Below, in pieces: positions 24,401 to 36,808 of a DNA stretch of 64,000 nucleotides (positions within the stretch are counted from its first letter, which is position 1; every line of letters begins with the position of its first letter). Made by a program: the position numbers and the translations under genes. Location: assembly GCA_014281115.1 (NCBI GenBank), contig JACONQ010000003.1, forward strand, positions 3,596,001 through 3,660,000. Reading direction: 5' to 3'. Source of the DNA: Laburnicola sp. R22_1 (taxonomy: Eukaryota; Ascomycota; Dothideomycetes; Pleosporales; Didymosphaeriaceae). The notes under the pieces are model-generated. The model did no database searches and had not been told where the DNA came from. It worked only from the letters and a program-made list of their open reading frames with translations.

Positions 24401-26450
24401 ATATAATTAGCATTTGGCTCTTCTCCTTTATGTTACTCCCTTCTTTATAATTATAAAAGTCTAGGGCTATTCGCTCTCCTAGACCTTCTAGGATTGTTTG
24501 GGGGGTTCTTCTTATCTGTCGCTTAGACTTTGATTTTCTATATGCATCGCACTTAATAGTAGAAATGCCAATAATCTTTACCCCCTTAGAGTGATGCACG
24601 AGGTGCTTAAGTGCCTAAGGTCCTAGGTATCCTAGTTATTTGTGCCACATCTTACCGCTCGCTCGTTGTTGCGGCTTAATTGTGCGTGCTTTAGTTATTG
24701 TAAAGATTAATTTTGGCTTAGAGATATTGTTATACTTAATAACCTATTGTTTGTATTGTTTTTTAAGAAGCGCAATAGTACTATTATCGTACTAGCGTAG
24801 TACGATAGGGTTTGACTTAGTATCCCACTATAGGCCTTGTTGTTAGAGTACTCTAAATAAGACAAGGTTATAGTGTAGGTCTAGGCAAAAGGCCATATCT
24901 CTAAGGTAAAGGCGGCGTATTAAGCCTATAGTCTTTACTCTTATATATAGTAAGCTATATGCTATAATCTATACGCGTGAGTTCTCTGCCTATAAGAAAT
25001 CTTCTAGTGTGGGTGGCTAAGTGTTTGTGAATTGTCTAATATTATTTACTATATAGCACGTTGTCCCTAAGTTAAGAATAAAGAATTATTTAAGTGGGTA
25101 TCTTAACTATTTTATTATAAAAGAGGCGGCGGCTATTGCAATATTAACCTCTCTAATTTGCCTTCTACATAGTTACTCTTCTATAGAAGCTTCTATTGTT
25201 AGAGTCGCTAAGTGCGACTTCTTAAGAGCTAGGATCTTTAATTGTGGCCTTTTCGCTAAGCGTATTTCCTTCTAAAGTTTAGTATTGTTGCTAATCCTTT
25301 CTTAAGCCATTTTCTTAATGCCGTCTTAGGCTCTCTAGTTTAGAGGCGCTGTCTCTAGCATTGTATACTAATACTTGTTAAGATTATATAGTCTATTATA
25401 AGCCTTACACTTCTATATTATATGGTCGATTATATTACTATTATAAAAACTACGCTTTTAACGTTAGTTGTAACCTCTTCTACAAGTTAGTTTCGTATTA
25501 GCATTATTATTAGCTTCTTCTCTAGCGAGGGTTAGTCCTCTAGCTACGAAGGCTGCTCTGGACAATTTGCTCTTAGCTGGGTATAGTAGGTTGGCTTGTT
25601 TTCTAAATTGTAGGAATATGTTAGTGGCCGTTACTATAGGATCTAGGAGGCTGTTTTCTATAAATAAGATTGTTTATCCTTAGAAATTCTTTGCTGTAAC
25701 TTTTACAAAGTCGTTCTTAATAAATTAATTATTTAGGCAGTTAGGTACACTAGTCGCTTTGGCTTCTATAACCGCGTAGTTTACTTTAGTAAGCCAGGTG
25801 TCCTAATAGGCTGTTGTTCTTATTAGTTTAAGGGCTGCTTAGTATCGTTCCCTTACTTTATTAAGCCTGTTCTCTAATCTCACGCCTATAGTAGCGGCGA
25901 GTTTAATTATCCAGCTTTAATATAGTTAGAACGGCTTACAGCAGTTAGTAAATAGGTGTAAGAATACTATTATCTAAATAAAGTTAGTAACCTAAGAGAA
26001 GTAGGTTTGTTCTTATTAATATTTCTAATTAAGAACCTTGTATTCTTTAAAAATGGACTTAAAGTCGTCTACGTCGTCTTTATATAAAGTCTTGCCAGCG
26101 TTTAAAAGGTTAGATAGTTAAGCCGATACAAATAGGGGTATTACTACGTGCTGCCCGTAATTCGCTTAGTATTAGGTTTAATATTAGTTTATCGCCGCTG
26201 TAGCTACTTAATAGCCGACTATTAAGGGCCTAATTGGGACGATAGGTTTGGCGAGTGGCTGGGCCATCTGTTTAGGGTCGATCTTCGACCAGACGTTCAA
26301 CAACATACACTTCGACTCCAGTTGTGCGATCCACTTAATCCACTAGGTATAGTCTATAAGGATTACTATAGGGTCGCGATTTGGGGTAGTTAACATCTTA
26401 ATAGATTTTAATCGTTCTGTGCAATGTCGCGTTGTTTCAGCTCGAGTTAT
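21500..26450 (-). pseudogene. Decayed copia gag-pol polyprotein (copia-1)
   Basis: One minus-strand polyprotein, interrupted by TAG/TAA. Gag occupies roughly 26450-25400. Protease, around 25080, reads LNLGTTCHIVNN where the family has LDSGTT (catalytic Asp to Asn). The pre-integrase zinc region reads WHKxLGYLGP near 24620. An intact 81-codon piece of integrase survives at 24354-24599, including CDAYRKSKSKRQ and a GERIALDFYNY segment around the first catalytic Asp. RT around 22550-22750 shows RMPRGY, KALYGL and SPLLWQ, then the catalytic box as YINNIILAY (YVDD lost). RNase H follows at about 21500-22100. The 68-codon open frame at 22537-22743 is a shadow of the RT frame. Confidence 0.92.
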
Positions 26451-26485
26451 ATTAGCGTTCTGGTTTTTCTAGTGTTTAAGGTAGA

Positions 26486-26503
26486 GGTAGTAAGAGTCTT
26501 AAT
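26486..26503 (-). promoter_or_regulatory. Primer-binding site of copia-1
   Basis: Directly inside the 5' LTR, the minus strand begins ATTAAGACTCTTACTACC. Copia-2 has the same 18 bases with one difference at the same place. The complement contains GTAAGAGTCTTAAT, resembling the anticodon arm of tRNA-Lys(CUU). This suggests priming by a tRNA half, as known for Drosophila copia with tRNA-iMet. Confidence 0.55.
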
Positions 26504-26722
26504 TGTTAGATTAAAGGGTTTATTAATAAATAAAGTCCATATCTTAATAATGCGTAATATTAATTGTTCTTATTCTTTTAGGGTGTCCTCTCTCTAGAGG
26601 TCTGCTTATGCGCTGTTTTGGTTCTTAGCTAATCCTCCATACTATCCCTATTTAGGTAGGGACTATTTTATCTCTCTCCTGCCACTCACGATAGTTGTTC
26701 GGATTACCTATCCAATCTAACA
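26504..26722 (-). repeat. 5' LTR of copia-1
   Basis: 219-bp LTR with intact inverted termini TGTTAGATT and ATCTAACA, followed outside by ATTAG. It is the upstream LTR for the minus-strand element; the inside edge at 26503 is the primer-binding site. Confidence 0.95.
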
Positions 26723-26870
26723 ATTAGTAGCTATATATAAGAGAGTATAAAAGTAAAAGTAGGAAGTTATAAAGGTAGTATAATACTTAGTAGCACTATT
26801 TATACCTTATATAGCGGGTGGAAATATATCTAAAGTAAAAGATTATATTCTTAACTTATAAATACGTATA

Positions 26871-26987
26871 ATTACACTCTTCTATATTGCACTCTACTAT
26901 ATTATACTTTACTATATTACACTTTACTATATTATACTCTACTATATATTATACTCTACTATATTACACTCTACTATATTACACTTC
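26871..26987. repeat. 15-bp minisatellite
   Basis: About eight imperfect units of ACTATATTACACTCT, with variants such as ACTATATTATACTTT. The variants differ mainly by C/T changes, compatible with RIP acting on a formerly more uniform array. Confidence 0.85.
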
Positions 26988-27439
26988 CTTTTATTACGTG
27001 TTTCTATTAGCGCTAGTTGCCTACAAATATAAATAATATTATAATAAAAGTGTCTATAAGTTCTTTTAGGTTAGAAAGGTTAAAGTAAGACTAAGAAGTA
27101 GTTGTAGAGCAACTACCTCGTTGTCTATTCTATATTACCCTACTACTTCCCTATAACTAAGGCATATCGCGCCTATATTATATCTAGTAGCAGCATATAT
27201 ATAGGCTATAAATATATTTAGGATCTTACTTCTATAACTTAACTTTATTAGGCCTTAGAGAATATATTACTATTAATAATAGAACTCTATATAAGGGGAA
27301 TACCACTATTACTTTTATAGTCATACTTAACTATACTAGAGGGTATAGATTAAGATAGTAGAAAAGTATAGCGTATAGAATAAGAAGTAAAAAGATACGT
27401 ATAAAGTCTACAATTAAACTAAGTTCTTTATCTTCTATC

Positions 27440-27605
27440 CTTAAAGCCACCCTGTGATGGATTAATATCTGAAGGCGCCGCGACCCTAAGGCAGACCAGA
27501 GATGACGCTTTATCTCCGACGCTAGCCTAACTAGGCCTATCACCTAGCGCCCACCGCGCGCCTACTATACAGTAGGCGTGAGTAATCACTAGGATCCCTA
27601 CGCAG
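27440..27605. other. GC-rich island, possible solo LTR
   Basis: About 165 bp with far higher GC than its surroundings, including a GGCGCCGCG patch and an inverted pair around CCTACTATACAGTAGG. From 27452 it starts TGTGATGG and near 27604 ends CCCTACGCA, an LTR-like TG...CA frame with short inverted ends. No 5-bp target duplication is visible. It could also be a fragment too short or too recent to be mutated by RIP. Confidence 0.35.
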
Positions 27606-27969
27606 TATCTTACCCATAGAGTTTAATTAACTATTATCTTAACTCTAACTATTAATTCTTTATAACTCCTTAGTCTATATATTCTATAAAGTATTAGTTA
27701 CTTATTACACTTCTTTATAACTATATTAAGCTTCTTATTTATTATTTCTTCTATTACTATTATTAATATCTTCCTCTAATAGTAGAGCCTTACTATTAAG
27801 CGTCTAATCTACAGTAACTACTATTTGCTATACTAAGGCAGCTTAAACTAATTACCCTTATACGCTATAAAGAAGCGACTAAGATAAGAATAACTTAAGA
27901 AGGCTTGCTATCTTTAAGGTTTAATAGCTAGCACTTTATTAGTAGTAATCTATTAATATATTCTATTAG

Positions 27970-29894
27970 TAGCCCGGACAAATTAGTCCGCCAGACAGTT
28001 TTTGCTAAGACCATAACACTTTACTATAAATTATAATAACTTAACAACATAATGCGTTATTATCTAATTAAGAAGACAGAATTAAGCTTGCCCTTTACGC
28101 CTATTAGAATAAGTAAATTTTAAGCCTACAATGCGCGACTATAGCATATGATATTCTAAAGTCTACACTAAGTAATTAAATTAACAGAATTACCGCCTAA
28201 GTAGATATATAATTAGACATGGCAAAGCTTACTATAACTAAAGAGCAGACGCTTATATAGTATATTCTTAATCTAGATTTGTAAGAATTTATACCCTAGC
28301 TAGGTAAGATAGAAAATATAGCTAATAAACTACTAGCTACGCGGTATAGAGGCCCTATAGAATAATACTAGACTTAGCGCTTTATAAAGCGCGTACCTAA
28401 GCTTAAAATAGCTTTTAATTAAGTAAAGAACTAATAGAGGGTATAATAGGAAGACCTAGAGGTTATAAATATATAGTTTTAGCTAGTAGATAACACAAAA
28501 GCTAAGTATAGAGTGTAGAATAAAGATTATAACTAGTTTAGAAATATATTTTTAACCTACGCTTGTTTAGCTAGGCAACTGTAAGTAGATTATAGTAATT
28601 TAGAGTATTTAGGCTACTAGGTATACTACTCTACCCTTTATTATCTATAAAGGGCAAGTCTACATCTTAGCGTAGTATAAAAAGACTAGTATTTCCTATA
28701 ATTAGAAGCTCTTAGTCTCTAAGACTAGCTAGACTAATAATAAGCTTAAAGTTACGCAGTTAAAGCACTTTAATGCGTATATAAGGCTGCGCATAGTAGA
28801 GTTATAGAGGTTACTTATTCTACATAGCTATAAAAGCTACTACTCCTAGGATTTTAAGAATTATTATCTAGAATAGAAGATCCTAACACTCTATATGCTA
28901 GCGCACTTATCTTATATTCTCTAGCCGCTTAATATAGTCTATTTTGCGCTACTAAAGCTAAAGTACTCCTAGTGCATATAGGACTTAGCGCGCTAATATA
29001 TCTTTTATATTAATAAAGAGAGCTTTCTACTAGCCTTTTATAACGCGTTTTGTAATATGTTTATACTAGAAAACTATAAAAAAGCCTTTCAGGCCTACCT
29101 AATACTAAATTAAGCTACTTATAGCTTATAAAAGATGTTAAACTTATACTCTACTATAGCGTACTTTAAGAGACCTATATTAAGAAACTTAAAGAGTAAA
29201 TTAAGGTTCTAATAAAGCGAAAAATGCGTATTTAGAAAGGTAGGACGCTAGGCTTTGCTTAGGAAGCAGATTTAGAAGTAGAAAGCCCTTTTATTAGGGT
29301 AAAGTTATTAAAAAGACCACAAGGTAGTAGTAAGAAAGAGGTAGATCCCTTAATATAATACTGCTATAGGAGGTGCAAAGAGCCTAGGCATAACGTAAGG
29401 ACCTATTAGATAGATAAAGAAATAGAGAAGAAGTTAGATATTACTCTTAGTAGCTTGTTTTTAGATAGGATTAATAGTAAATTAGAGTAATTTTATTATA
29501 GGCTACTATAAGGCTAAAAATAACAAGTTAACTTTATTTTACAATAGTACGCACTTAGTAACTAAAAATTAGATAAAGTACTACTTAAGATATAGTATGC
29601 TTTACTATAAATTATAATAAATATACTATATATTGCCTATATATAGTATAGTAGATAATATATTATATATTATAGAGAGTCTTATTATAAGTTTATACTG
29701 CTAATAAAGACTTCTTAGCTTTACGCGACTGCTATAGCCACGGAAAGAGGCTGCACAATGTAAAAAGTATATTATAAGTTATAGTAGATTATTATAAGTT
29801 ACTATAAAGTAATGTTAGTGGTGTTTTATAATAAGTTAAAAGGACCTTAAAGTTGCTAAGAGAAACTATCTAGCGGACTAATCTGTTCAGGCTA
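27970..29894 (+). mobile_element. pogo-type DNA transposon with zinc-knuckle transposase
   Basis: A 1,925-bp element flanked by TA (27970-27971 and 29893-29894). Inverted ends read AGCCCGGACAAATTAGTCCG on the left and AGCCTGAACAGATTAGTCCG on the right complement, then continue with transitions for about 15 more bases. The left end contains its own small palindrome, CGGAC-AAATTA-GTCCG, a likely transposase-binding or hairpin feature. Confidence 0.85.
28060..29570 (+). pseudogene. Decayed pogo-type transposase with C-terminal zinc knuckle
   Basis: From an ATG near 28219 the plus strand reads LTITKEQTLI-x-YILNLDL-x-EF, then ANKLLATR, the helix-turn-helix/CENP-B-like domain of pogo transposases; the frame probably begins further upstream. 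The following LVDNTKAKYRV segment precedes the first catalytic block, which is too mutated to show its Asp. The C-terminus at about 29372-29406 carries a zinc knuckle spaced CX2CX4HX4C as Y-RR-C-KEPR-H-NVRT-Y, with two Cys turned to Tyr. That knuckle groups it with the transposases at 48872-50746 and 61737-63583. Many stops; dead. Confidence 0.8.
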
Positions 29895-31371
29895 CTAATG
29901 GAATATGTTACTAGTTATTTCTAACTATTTATTTAGTAAAGCACTACTATTATATACTTCTCTAGCGTTTATAATAAAGTGTTACTTATATCTACTATAG
30001 ATTAGAATAAATAGCCTCTTTAATAATAGTATATTGATATTAGCGTAAAGAATTTTAACTATTTTTTTACACCTTAATAGCATTATAAGCATTGTCTATC
30101 TATTATACCAAGTGGCCTATCTAATTCTTACACTACCTTAAACACTACTCTAATGCGTAAGAGGAATAATACTTCCACATTTACTAATAGAGTAGTTAAT
30201 AGTAGCAATTACCAAACTAGGAGTAGTACTTCTAGTAGCACTCTAAACGTATCCTAAGTAGTTTTAGCTCCTATAAGCACGTTAGAGCTAATAGGGGCTT
30301 CTAAAAGGCAACACGCAGATCTTAGGCCTTTATTTTATAATCCTAGGGTAGATAGAAATGCTAGTTTAAATAGTTAACTATATTAGAATGTTTCAAGGAT
30401 TATTTCTATCATAATATCTTTATAGCTAGATTAGAACATTATTTTACTATAAAGCTTTTGCTAACATAATATACTCTACCTTTTCTACTACTACTCTAAT
30501 AATAGAACGAGCAGCTATATTAATTATCTAACTACACTAATTAACTTAAAAAGTCTTTAAAGTTACCTACTAACTATACCTCTCTTTACACTCTCTACTA
30601 TATAACTATAGAAATAGGGCAGCAAGAGCAGTTTTAATACAAATCTATTATATTCTTATTTATAACTCTTACTACAAAACCTAGCCAATAGACGCTTGTC
30701 TCTAAGATTATGCTACTTCTAAGAACTACTTTATTTCTAGAAGGCATTAAAAGAGTGCCCACTCTAGAGGGCGTATTAGTGTTTTAATACAAATAGACAC
30801 AAGACTTTAATAAGCTAACTAATAAGCTTATTAAAATAATAGTATATATATAGAATATTAATACTACTATAATAATAACTAAGGTACAGTAAGACACCTA
30901 ATATGTATTATATAGTATGCACTATAGCTAAATTAAAGATTAGGAGGACAAAACTGCTAGCGATACTTTTTCTAGCTAAAGGCAAGCTCTTGAATCTGCT
31001 AAATAAAACCACTATTCTTCTATCTTTTCTAATTCCTATAGACGCACTTAGAGAAGCTATTCTAAAGGCTATTAACAAACTTAAAGAGCTTTTTAAAATT
31101 ATCCAATTTCTAAATAATTCTTCTAATAAAATAATCCTTTAGGTACAGAGTAACATAAATAAGACAAATAGCTATAAAATAGAATTACTCTCTAACTTAA
31201 TTACTCTAGTTTTTAAAAGCGTTTATTTTGAAGTTGTGCTATACTAGATTCCTTTTCTTATAATATAAATGTTCACATTTAAAAAACTCAGAGACTAATT
31301 TAAGTTAATAAAAGAAAATACTATAGCAATATAACTTAAAAGTTCACTTAATATATTAAAAGTATTTACTT

Positions 31372-31560
31372 AATATGCCTAGATTTAATATATATTCATC
31401 TCTAATATCTAAATTAGGCACGCATATAGATAGTAGTTTGTTAGGATTAAAGTATATACTTAATAAGTTAAGGCTTAGTATATACCTATCTCTAATATCT
31501 AAATTAGTAATAGATGCAGACTGTAGTTCGTTTCCTCTTAATAGGCTATTTAGAGCTAAG
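31372..31560. repeat. Tandem duplication of about 100 bp, diverged
   Basis: Two successive copies share the block CATCTCTAATATCTAAATTAG or CTATCTCTAATATCTAAATTAG, preceded by a TTTAATATATA/CTTAGTATATA motif and followed by ATAGATAGTAG/ATAGATGCAG. The 65-codon open frame across it (31375-31572) therefore contains an internal repeat (SLISKL twice). Coding status unknown. Confidence 0.6.
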
Positions 31561-32847
31561 CTTCCTTCTTAACCTTTTTCTTAACTAAGGCTATCTAAAA
31601 TATCTAGAACTAATATATTAGCGCCAACCGCCTCCGTTATATCTAGCTAATTCAATCCCTTATCATTATTGCCTTAGATTAAATTAACAACTCTAGAGCC
31701 AAGGTCTTCGTCTTACCATATCTCTATAGCATTCTCTATTATAGTATAAGTTAATTCTAAAATAGTAGCTTTAGTTTTAAACGTCTTATATTGTTTATTA
31801 GGCCGCTTAGCAAATACGTGCACTATGTTAGCAGCGAGCAATTATGAGGCGCTAGTATTAGAGCGAATTGTTTTAGGCCTTCTTAGTAAGACAGCGTAAC
31901 TAGTATCTATATATATTTTTTCAAGGCTATTAACTATTAGTCTAGCATTTAATCGCGAAGATAATCGTATATAGAAATATATTAGCTAGATAGGCTTAAT
32001 TAAGAAGATCCATTAGAAGCATAGGAATACTAAATTTAATATTAAGGCAATTGTAGAAATAGTACTAGACATAGTTATCCCCTAGAAGTTTCTTCTTAAT
32101 TAACTTAAAACTATTATTAAGAATTCTCAAAAGGTATATTAGCGATAGTACGTTTAAGTAAAATAGCTCTATAGCTTAATAGATAGACCAACCACCTAGA
32201 ATAAGATTATAAATAAGAGTATAAACCCTTCTAGCCTAAACAAGTAGTCTTTTACGTTTGTATTCTAAAAGAAAAGTAATAGTTTACAGTATTCTATTAA
32301 TTACCTTCTAGAAAGTGTGGTTGCTCTTAAGAAACAAATAATACAATAGAAGAAGTAGAAGCTAAAAGTAAGCAAATACCTTTTAACACGTTATAGATAC
32401 TATAGAGGACTTAGTAAGCTATATAAGGTTTCTCCCTAGAGTAATAAGGTTATCGCTTAGTTATAGTTTTTGCTAGCTAATTTTTCTAATAATTCTAATA
32501 TCTCTTATAAAACTACGCGCAATGCGTTCATACTATTCCTCTCTACTAAGAAGTTTAAGTTATGTTTTATGCTACTAAAGGACATTTAGCAAATTATTTA
32601 AAAACCTATCTTAAAATTTATCCAGCTTACCTACTCTCTTTCTTTTCTTATAGAAAATAGGGGCGTAATTTCCCCTTACAACCTCTTGCTTATCCTTATC
32701 TACACAAGGGCATTTGTAATAGTGCTAGTAGAGACTATTAAGATATTTCTTACTAATAATTATAAGACCTTTAGGGGTTTCTATTGTTAGCTCTATTATA
32801 GTTGTGTTAATAGCATTATAGATATCTAAAGAGCTAGGCTAATTAGT

Positions 32848-32913
32848 ATTATTAGCGCTATTTCCAGTTCGTTAGCTATTAATAGCTAACAAACTAGAAA
32901 TGGCGCTAATAAT
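32848..32913. repeat. 66-nt near-perfect palindrome
   Basis: Arm 32848-32880 (starting ATTATTAGCGCTATTTCCAG) is complementary to 32881-32913, with three mismatches, all transitions, and no spacer. It could fold into a 33-bp hairpin or be two abutting inverted element ends. Its parent element is unknown. Confidence 0.9.
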
Positions 32914-35577
32914 GCCTATCTTACTAACTATTTGCTACACGGCATAGCGCAAGTCTTATATCCTTCTAATTACTACTTAGCTTAGGGAAGCAGAGCTAAT
33001 GCCTACTACTAAATATTGGCTCTATAATCTAGTTAGTACCGTGTACCCATCTATTAGCCAAACACAGAACTATCTTAAAAAGCAGGGTACTATAAGCCAG
33101 TTATAATATATTATGCACATTCTTATAAGCCTGTGACATCCTTTAGTTTACTACCTAGGCAGAATTAAAAATTATACATGGAAAGTTAATGTATATATAA
33201 TGCATAGCTATTAAATATAACTATCTTACTATAGAAGAGGTTTTCCTATTAATATAATAGGGTTAGATTCTTTATTAGAATATATAGCCGCGGCCTATAA
33301 AACTCCATACTAGCAGACAGCTAGAGTTATTAGACACAAAATTAGAATAGAGCTTTTAGCAGAAACCTAGATTAGTTTTTAAATAGTTAAAGAATATAGA
33401 GTATTAGTAACTTCTCTTAGTATTAAACTACTTACTACTTTCTAGAAGTAAATAATTAGCGTATGCTAAAAGCAAGTAGCTGTAATTCTCTAATATATAT
33501 GCACGCTCCCTAATAAGGCTAAGACGTTTTTTAGCTCTTATTACTTACCTTTTACCTTATCGCCCCTCTAGCCCTTTACTAGTTGTCTTTATATTTGCCT
33601 ATAAACTATGCCCTACATTTATTTACTAGTTCTACTACACAATAATACGTAACCTATTACCTATAGTGCTTATCTACATAGTGCTCTCTAGTCTACTTAG
33701 TCTTACTTAGGTATTCTATCTCTAGAATTTAAAGAAGTATACGCTAGTGTGATATAGCAAAACTTTCTACTAGCCTTCTACTTTACTCTTTATTTTGTCG
33801 CTATTCTTATCTTATTCTTTAAAATTATATTAAGCCTTGTACCTTAGTTACTATTTAAGCTATTATAGCTAAATAGATTCTGCGTTAAAGTTCCTCCACC
33901 CTATTTAGAAAGGTGACTACTAATAAGAATTTAGGCTGTCTTTCTTTAAAGAAACTTTTTAATACTAGAAAATATCCCTAGATCTCTTATCCTCTATATA
34001 CTCGTTATTCTTATTGTTGTAGCTGCTAGCTTACTTTAAGACGTGGGCTTTATAATCTTATTCTCTAATACTAGTATTAAGAATTATTTTGCTTTTGCTA
34101 GTGCATACCTCTTATATATATCTATAGCAGCTTTCTTTATTTTCTCTTTAAAGTATAAAATTGCAAGATATTAAAAGTCTATATTATTTGCACTGATTTA
34201 CACCTTTATAGCTATTAGTGGCTTTTACTTTATACCTATTAGTAATAAAGACATCTTCTTTCTAGTAAGTCTATACCTACCTACTAAAGTTTCTAGGCTA
34301 ATCTAGATAGGTAAACTATATTCTAGAATATATTATAAACTTTGGTATTCTTGCGTCTGCCCAAATTAAGTTATAAAAGCTAAGAAATAATAACCTAAAG
34401 ACTAAGGACACTGTAGGCAACGCAGAGAGGAGGTAAGCTATAGGCCACCCTTGCTGCTCTAGAAGCTAACTAATATAGTAATCTATTGCGAAGTAAAGTT
34501 GCAAAGACTGTCTCTATTTATATTAAATAATACGGCTTATCTACACCTCTACCTAGTTCTATACCTTCTAAGACTTTTATGCTTAGCAACCTCGCGGAGT
34601 ATATTACTGTTACCATCGCTAATAATAAAGATATTAAGGTCTCGCGTTATTCTATTCTAAATATTATAGTATTAGAGACATGAGTAGTATATATATAAGC
34701 ACTAGCTTAATAAGCAACCCTATATAGTAAAGTACTTTAACTAATAATAATAGATTAGAAGAATTTCTCTTACTATTAGAGATTGCAATTAGTGGAACAT
34801 ATTAGCAAAATAGTGTACAATATAGCTAAACGTCTCTTATTAGGCATATCTAGAGCTAGGATAGTTCTTTTTACTAAATAGGATCTTTATAATATTAGAC
34901 TCTCCCTAGAAGATTATAAGAGTTTATTAAATAGATTTGGCCTTTATATCTTAAGTTAAGTAGTACTTATAAATATTCTATAAATGTCTAGTTATAAAGG
35001 CTGTCACTATAATTAGCTGCCTCCCCTTCCTATTTTTTTTATTTGCTCTAGTTCTTAGGTTCTAAATCTTTTAATAATTTATACAAAGCGTTAGGAATAA
35101 ACGCTACTAATATACCTAGTCTATGCGCTATTAAAGGGAGGTTCTCCTACTTTAACTAGAACTAACTAATATTATACCCTTTTATCTCTATATCTTTTAG
35201 ACCGCGTGCCTGCTTTGAATAAATAAATAGAAAGCAGCGTAATACTTATTAAAATTATAAGAAGAGAAAGGATTCTAGCAATTTAAGTTAATAGCTTAAA
35301 AGAGTATCTAAGAGAGTAGCTAAATATATAATTTCACTCTATCTTTAAGATTGCTAACGTTAACAGCAGCGCCACTAACATAATACTCTTATAGAGATAT
35401 TTTTCTTTAGGCTAAATTATTATTACTAGCTATAAATTAGTAATAAGATCTAATTACCTAAGAGAGGTACTACCTGCGTAGGCACACTAGAAGGCGTGTA
35501 AAGAAGGTAAGTAGAGTAGTATAAACATACTTTATATATTAGTACAATTGCTAGGGGACCTAGACTATAAGCAATAA

Positions 35578-36440
35578 GCGTTTCTATTATATATATCTAA
35601 GGCTGCGACGTTCCTTAAGAACAAGCCTAATAGAGTTCTTATTAGGTCGCATATGCTCTATAAACTAAAAAGGCGATATATAATAGACGCCGCATACCAC
35701 CCACTAGTGCTAAGTATAAAACTAATAATTAATATAGCGCCTATATAATATAACTAGATTGCATGCTATCTAAGGTAATTTTAGTTGCACAGAGTAATAG
35801 TTAGTGTAACTTAGCTAGTATTAGACGCCTACTACTGCGTCTTAGGTCTTTAATATAAGCTAGACACCCTAGCTTTTAATATTAAACTACCCTCTTCTCT
35901 AAAACCGTTATATTCTCTAGCATAGTTTATCACCTAAGAAGTTAAAGATAAGAACTATCTAATCTTAGATATAGAAGAGTTTGTGAAAATTATTAAGGGA
36001 CTTTATAAATATAAGGTTATCTTTAAAAGAATTAAAGAGAATGCTAGAAAATATAGATTTAACTATCTTAGTGCCTATTTACTCTAGGAGATCTGCAAAG
36101 AGTAGAATAATTCTTAAAATAGTGTAATAATCTAATAGTATATAGATTAAAAAGTCTCTTTATTATTTAATAATCTTATCTGTCTACCCTAAAGAAAGTT
36201 TAGCTCTAGGTTCTAATATTAGTGGCTAGGTTAACTTGCGTACAAGTTCTAGCCGCCAAATTTACAACTTTATAACTAACAATAATATATTTTACTGCAA
36301 GTCTTAGCGCGTAATACTATAGATTCTTATTTCTATTTTCTATATATAACTTATCCATACGCCTAGCGTAGTTAAGTCCCAGGGGCTATTATATAGACTC
36401 TCTTATCTACTAGTTCTTATATACTTATATATAGCTAAAA
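35578..36440 (+). pseudogene. Possible decayed coding frame, family not recognised
   Basis: A frame of about 285 codons, read through TAG/TAA, holds long open runs and more charged residues than the background (for example KLKRRYIIDAAYH, LDIEEFVKIIKGLYKYK, FKRIKENARKYRF). A short part (VLIR-x3-L-x-KLK, then IDA-x-Y) is echoed at 54390-54490, there with an apparent frameshift. I do not recognise a domain. Coding origin is only suggested, since stops in this AT-rich DNA are frequent in every frame. Confidence 0.3.
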
Positions 36441-36698
36441 ATAAATAAGCATTAGCCTTTCTACTAATAAAAGCCAGCTAAAGAATATATGTTAGATGCA
36501 TACTTCTTTACCTTCTTAAGGATTCCAGAAGGCCCTAATAATAAAAGAGGAGTAACACTTCCCTTACACTCTTATATAGTTTTTATTAACACGCGCTTAA
36601 AATTATTTTTAGTATTCTAGCTACGTGTATTTCTCCTTACTATAATATTCTAATCTATTTAACCCTATTATAAGTAGGCTCCTAGAATGCCTACTAGT

Positions 36699-36808
36699 CT
36701 ACCTAATACGCAACTATTATTGCCGTCTAACACATAATTATTATCGCTATCTAACACGCAACTAGCGTTGCTATTTAACACACAACTACTATTACTATCT
36801 AATACTCT
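36699..36808. repeat. 24-bp minisatellite
   Basis: Four to five units of about 24 bp with consensus CTATCTAACACGCAACTATTAT and variants by C/T and A/G changes. Read in one plus frame, the units give a Ser-Asn-Thr-Gln-Leu-Leu type repeat of eight residues. Because 24 is divisible by three, the array could once have been within a coding region. Confidence 0.8.

Larger units (their letters stand above)
21219..26722 (-). mobile_element. Ty1/copia LTR retrotransposon copia-1, complete but mutated
   Basis: A 5,504-bp minus-strand element with equal 219-bp LTRs (21219-21437 and 26504-26722) and perfect 5-bp target duplications ATTAG (21214-21218 and 26723-26727). Minus-strand domain order is gag, protease, integrase, RT, RNase H, which defines the copia lineage. 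The polypurine tract (minus strand CTAAGGAGGTG, from 21438) abuts the 3' LTR. Stops and catalytic losses show RIP-type decay. Confidence 0.95.
26728..27969. other. Unassigned decayed DNA with a minisatellite and a GC-rich island
   Basis: Flank of copia-1. Apart from the minisatellite at 26871-26987 and the GC-rich island at about 27440-27605 (both listed), I see no feature. A 70-codon open frame on the minus strand at 27331-27543 starts in the GC-rich island and runs into hydrophobic AT-rich codons. It matches nothing I know and is probably chance. Confidence 0.5.

Noticed and set aside
27440..27605. GC-rich island as a 5S rRNA or tRNA gene
   Set aside because: No A/C-box pattern of 5S, and no cloverleaf or anticodon arm could be built.
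30903..31142. 79-codon open frame, possible small gene
   Set aside because: Mostly Leu, Ile and Lys as expected from the base composition, with no motif, no clear promoter context and no conserved neighbour.
36699..36808. 24-bp repeat array as a CRISPR
   Set aside because: Units are directly contiguous without unique spacers, degenerate, and in a fungal genome; it is a minisatellite.
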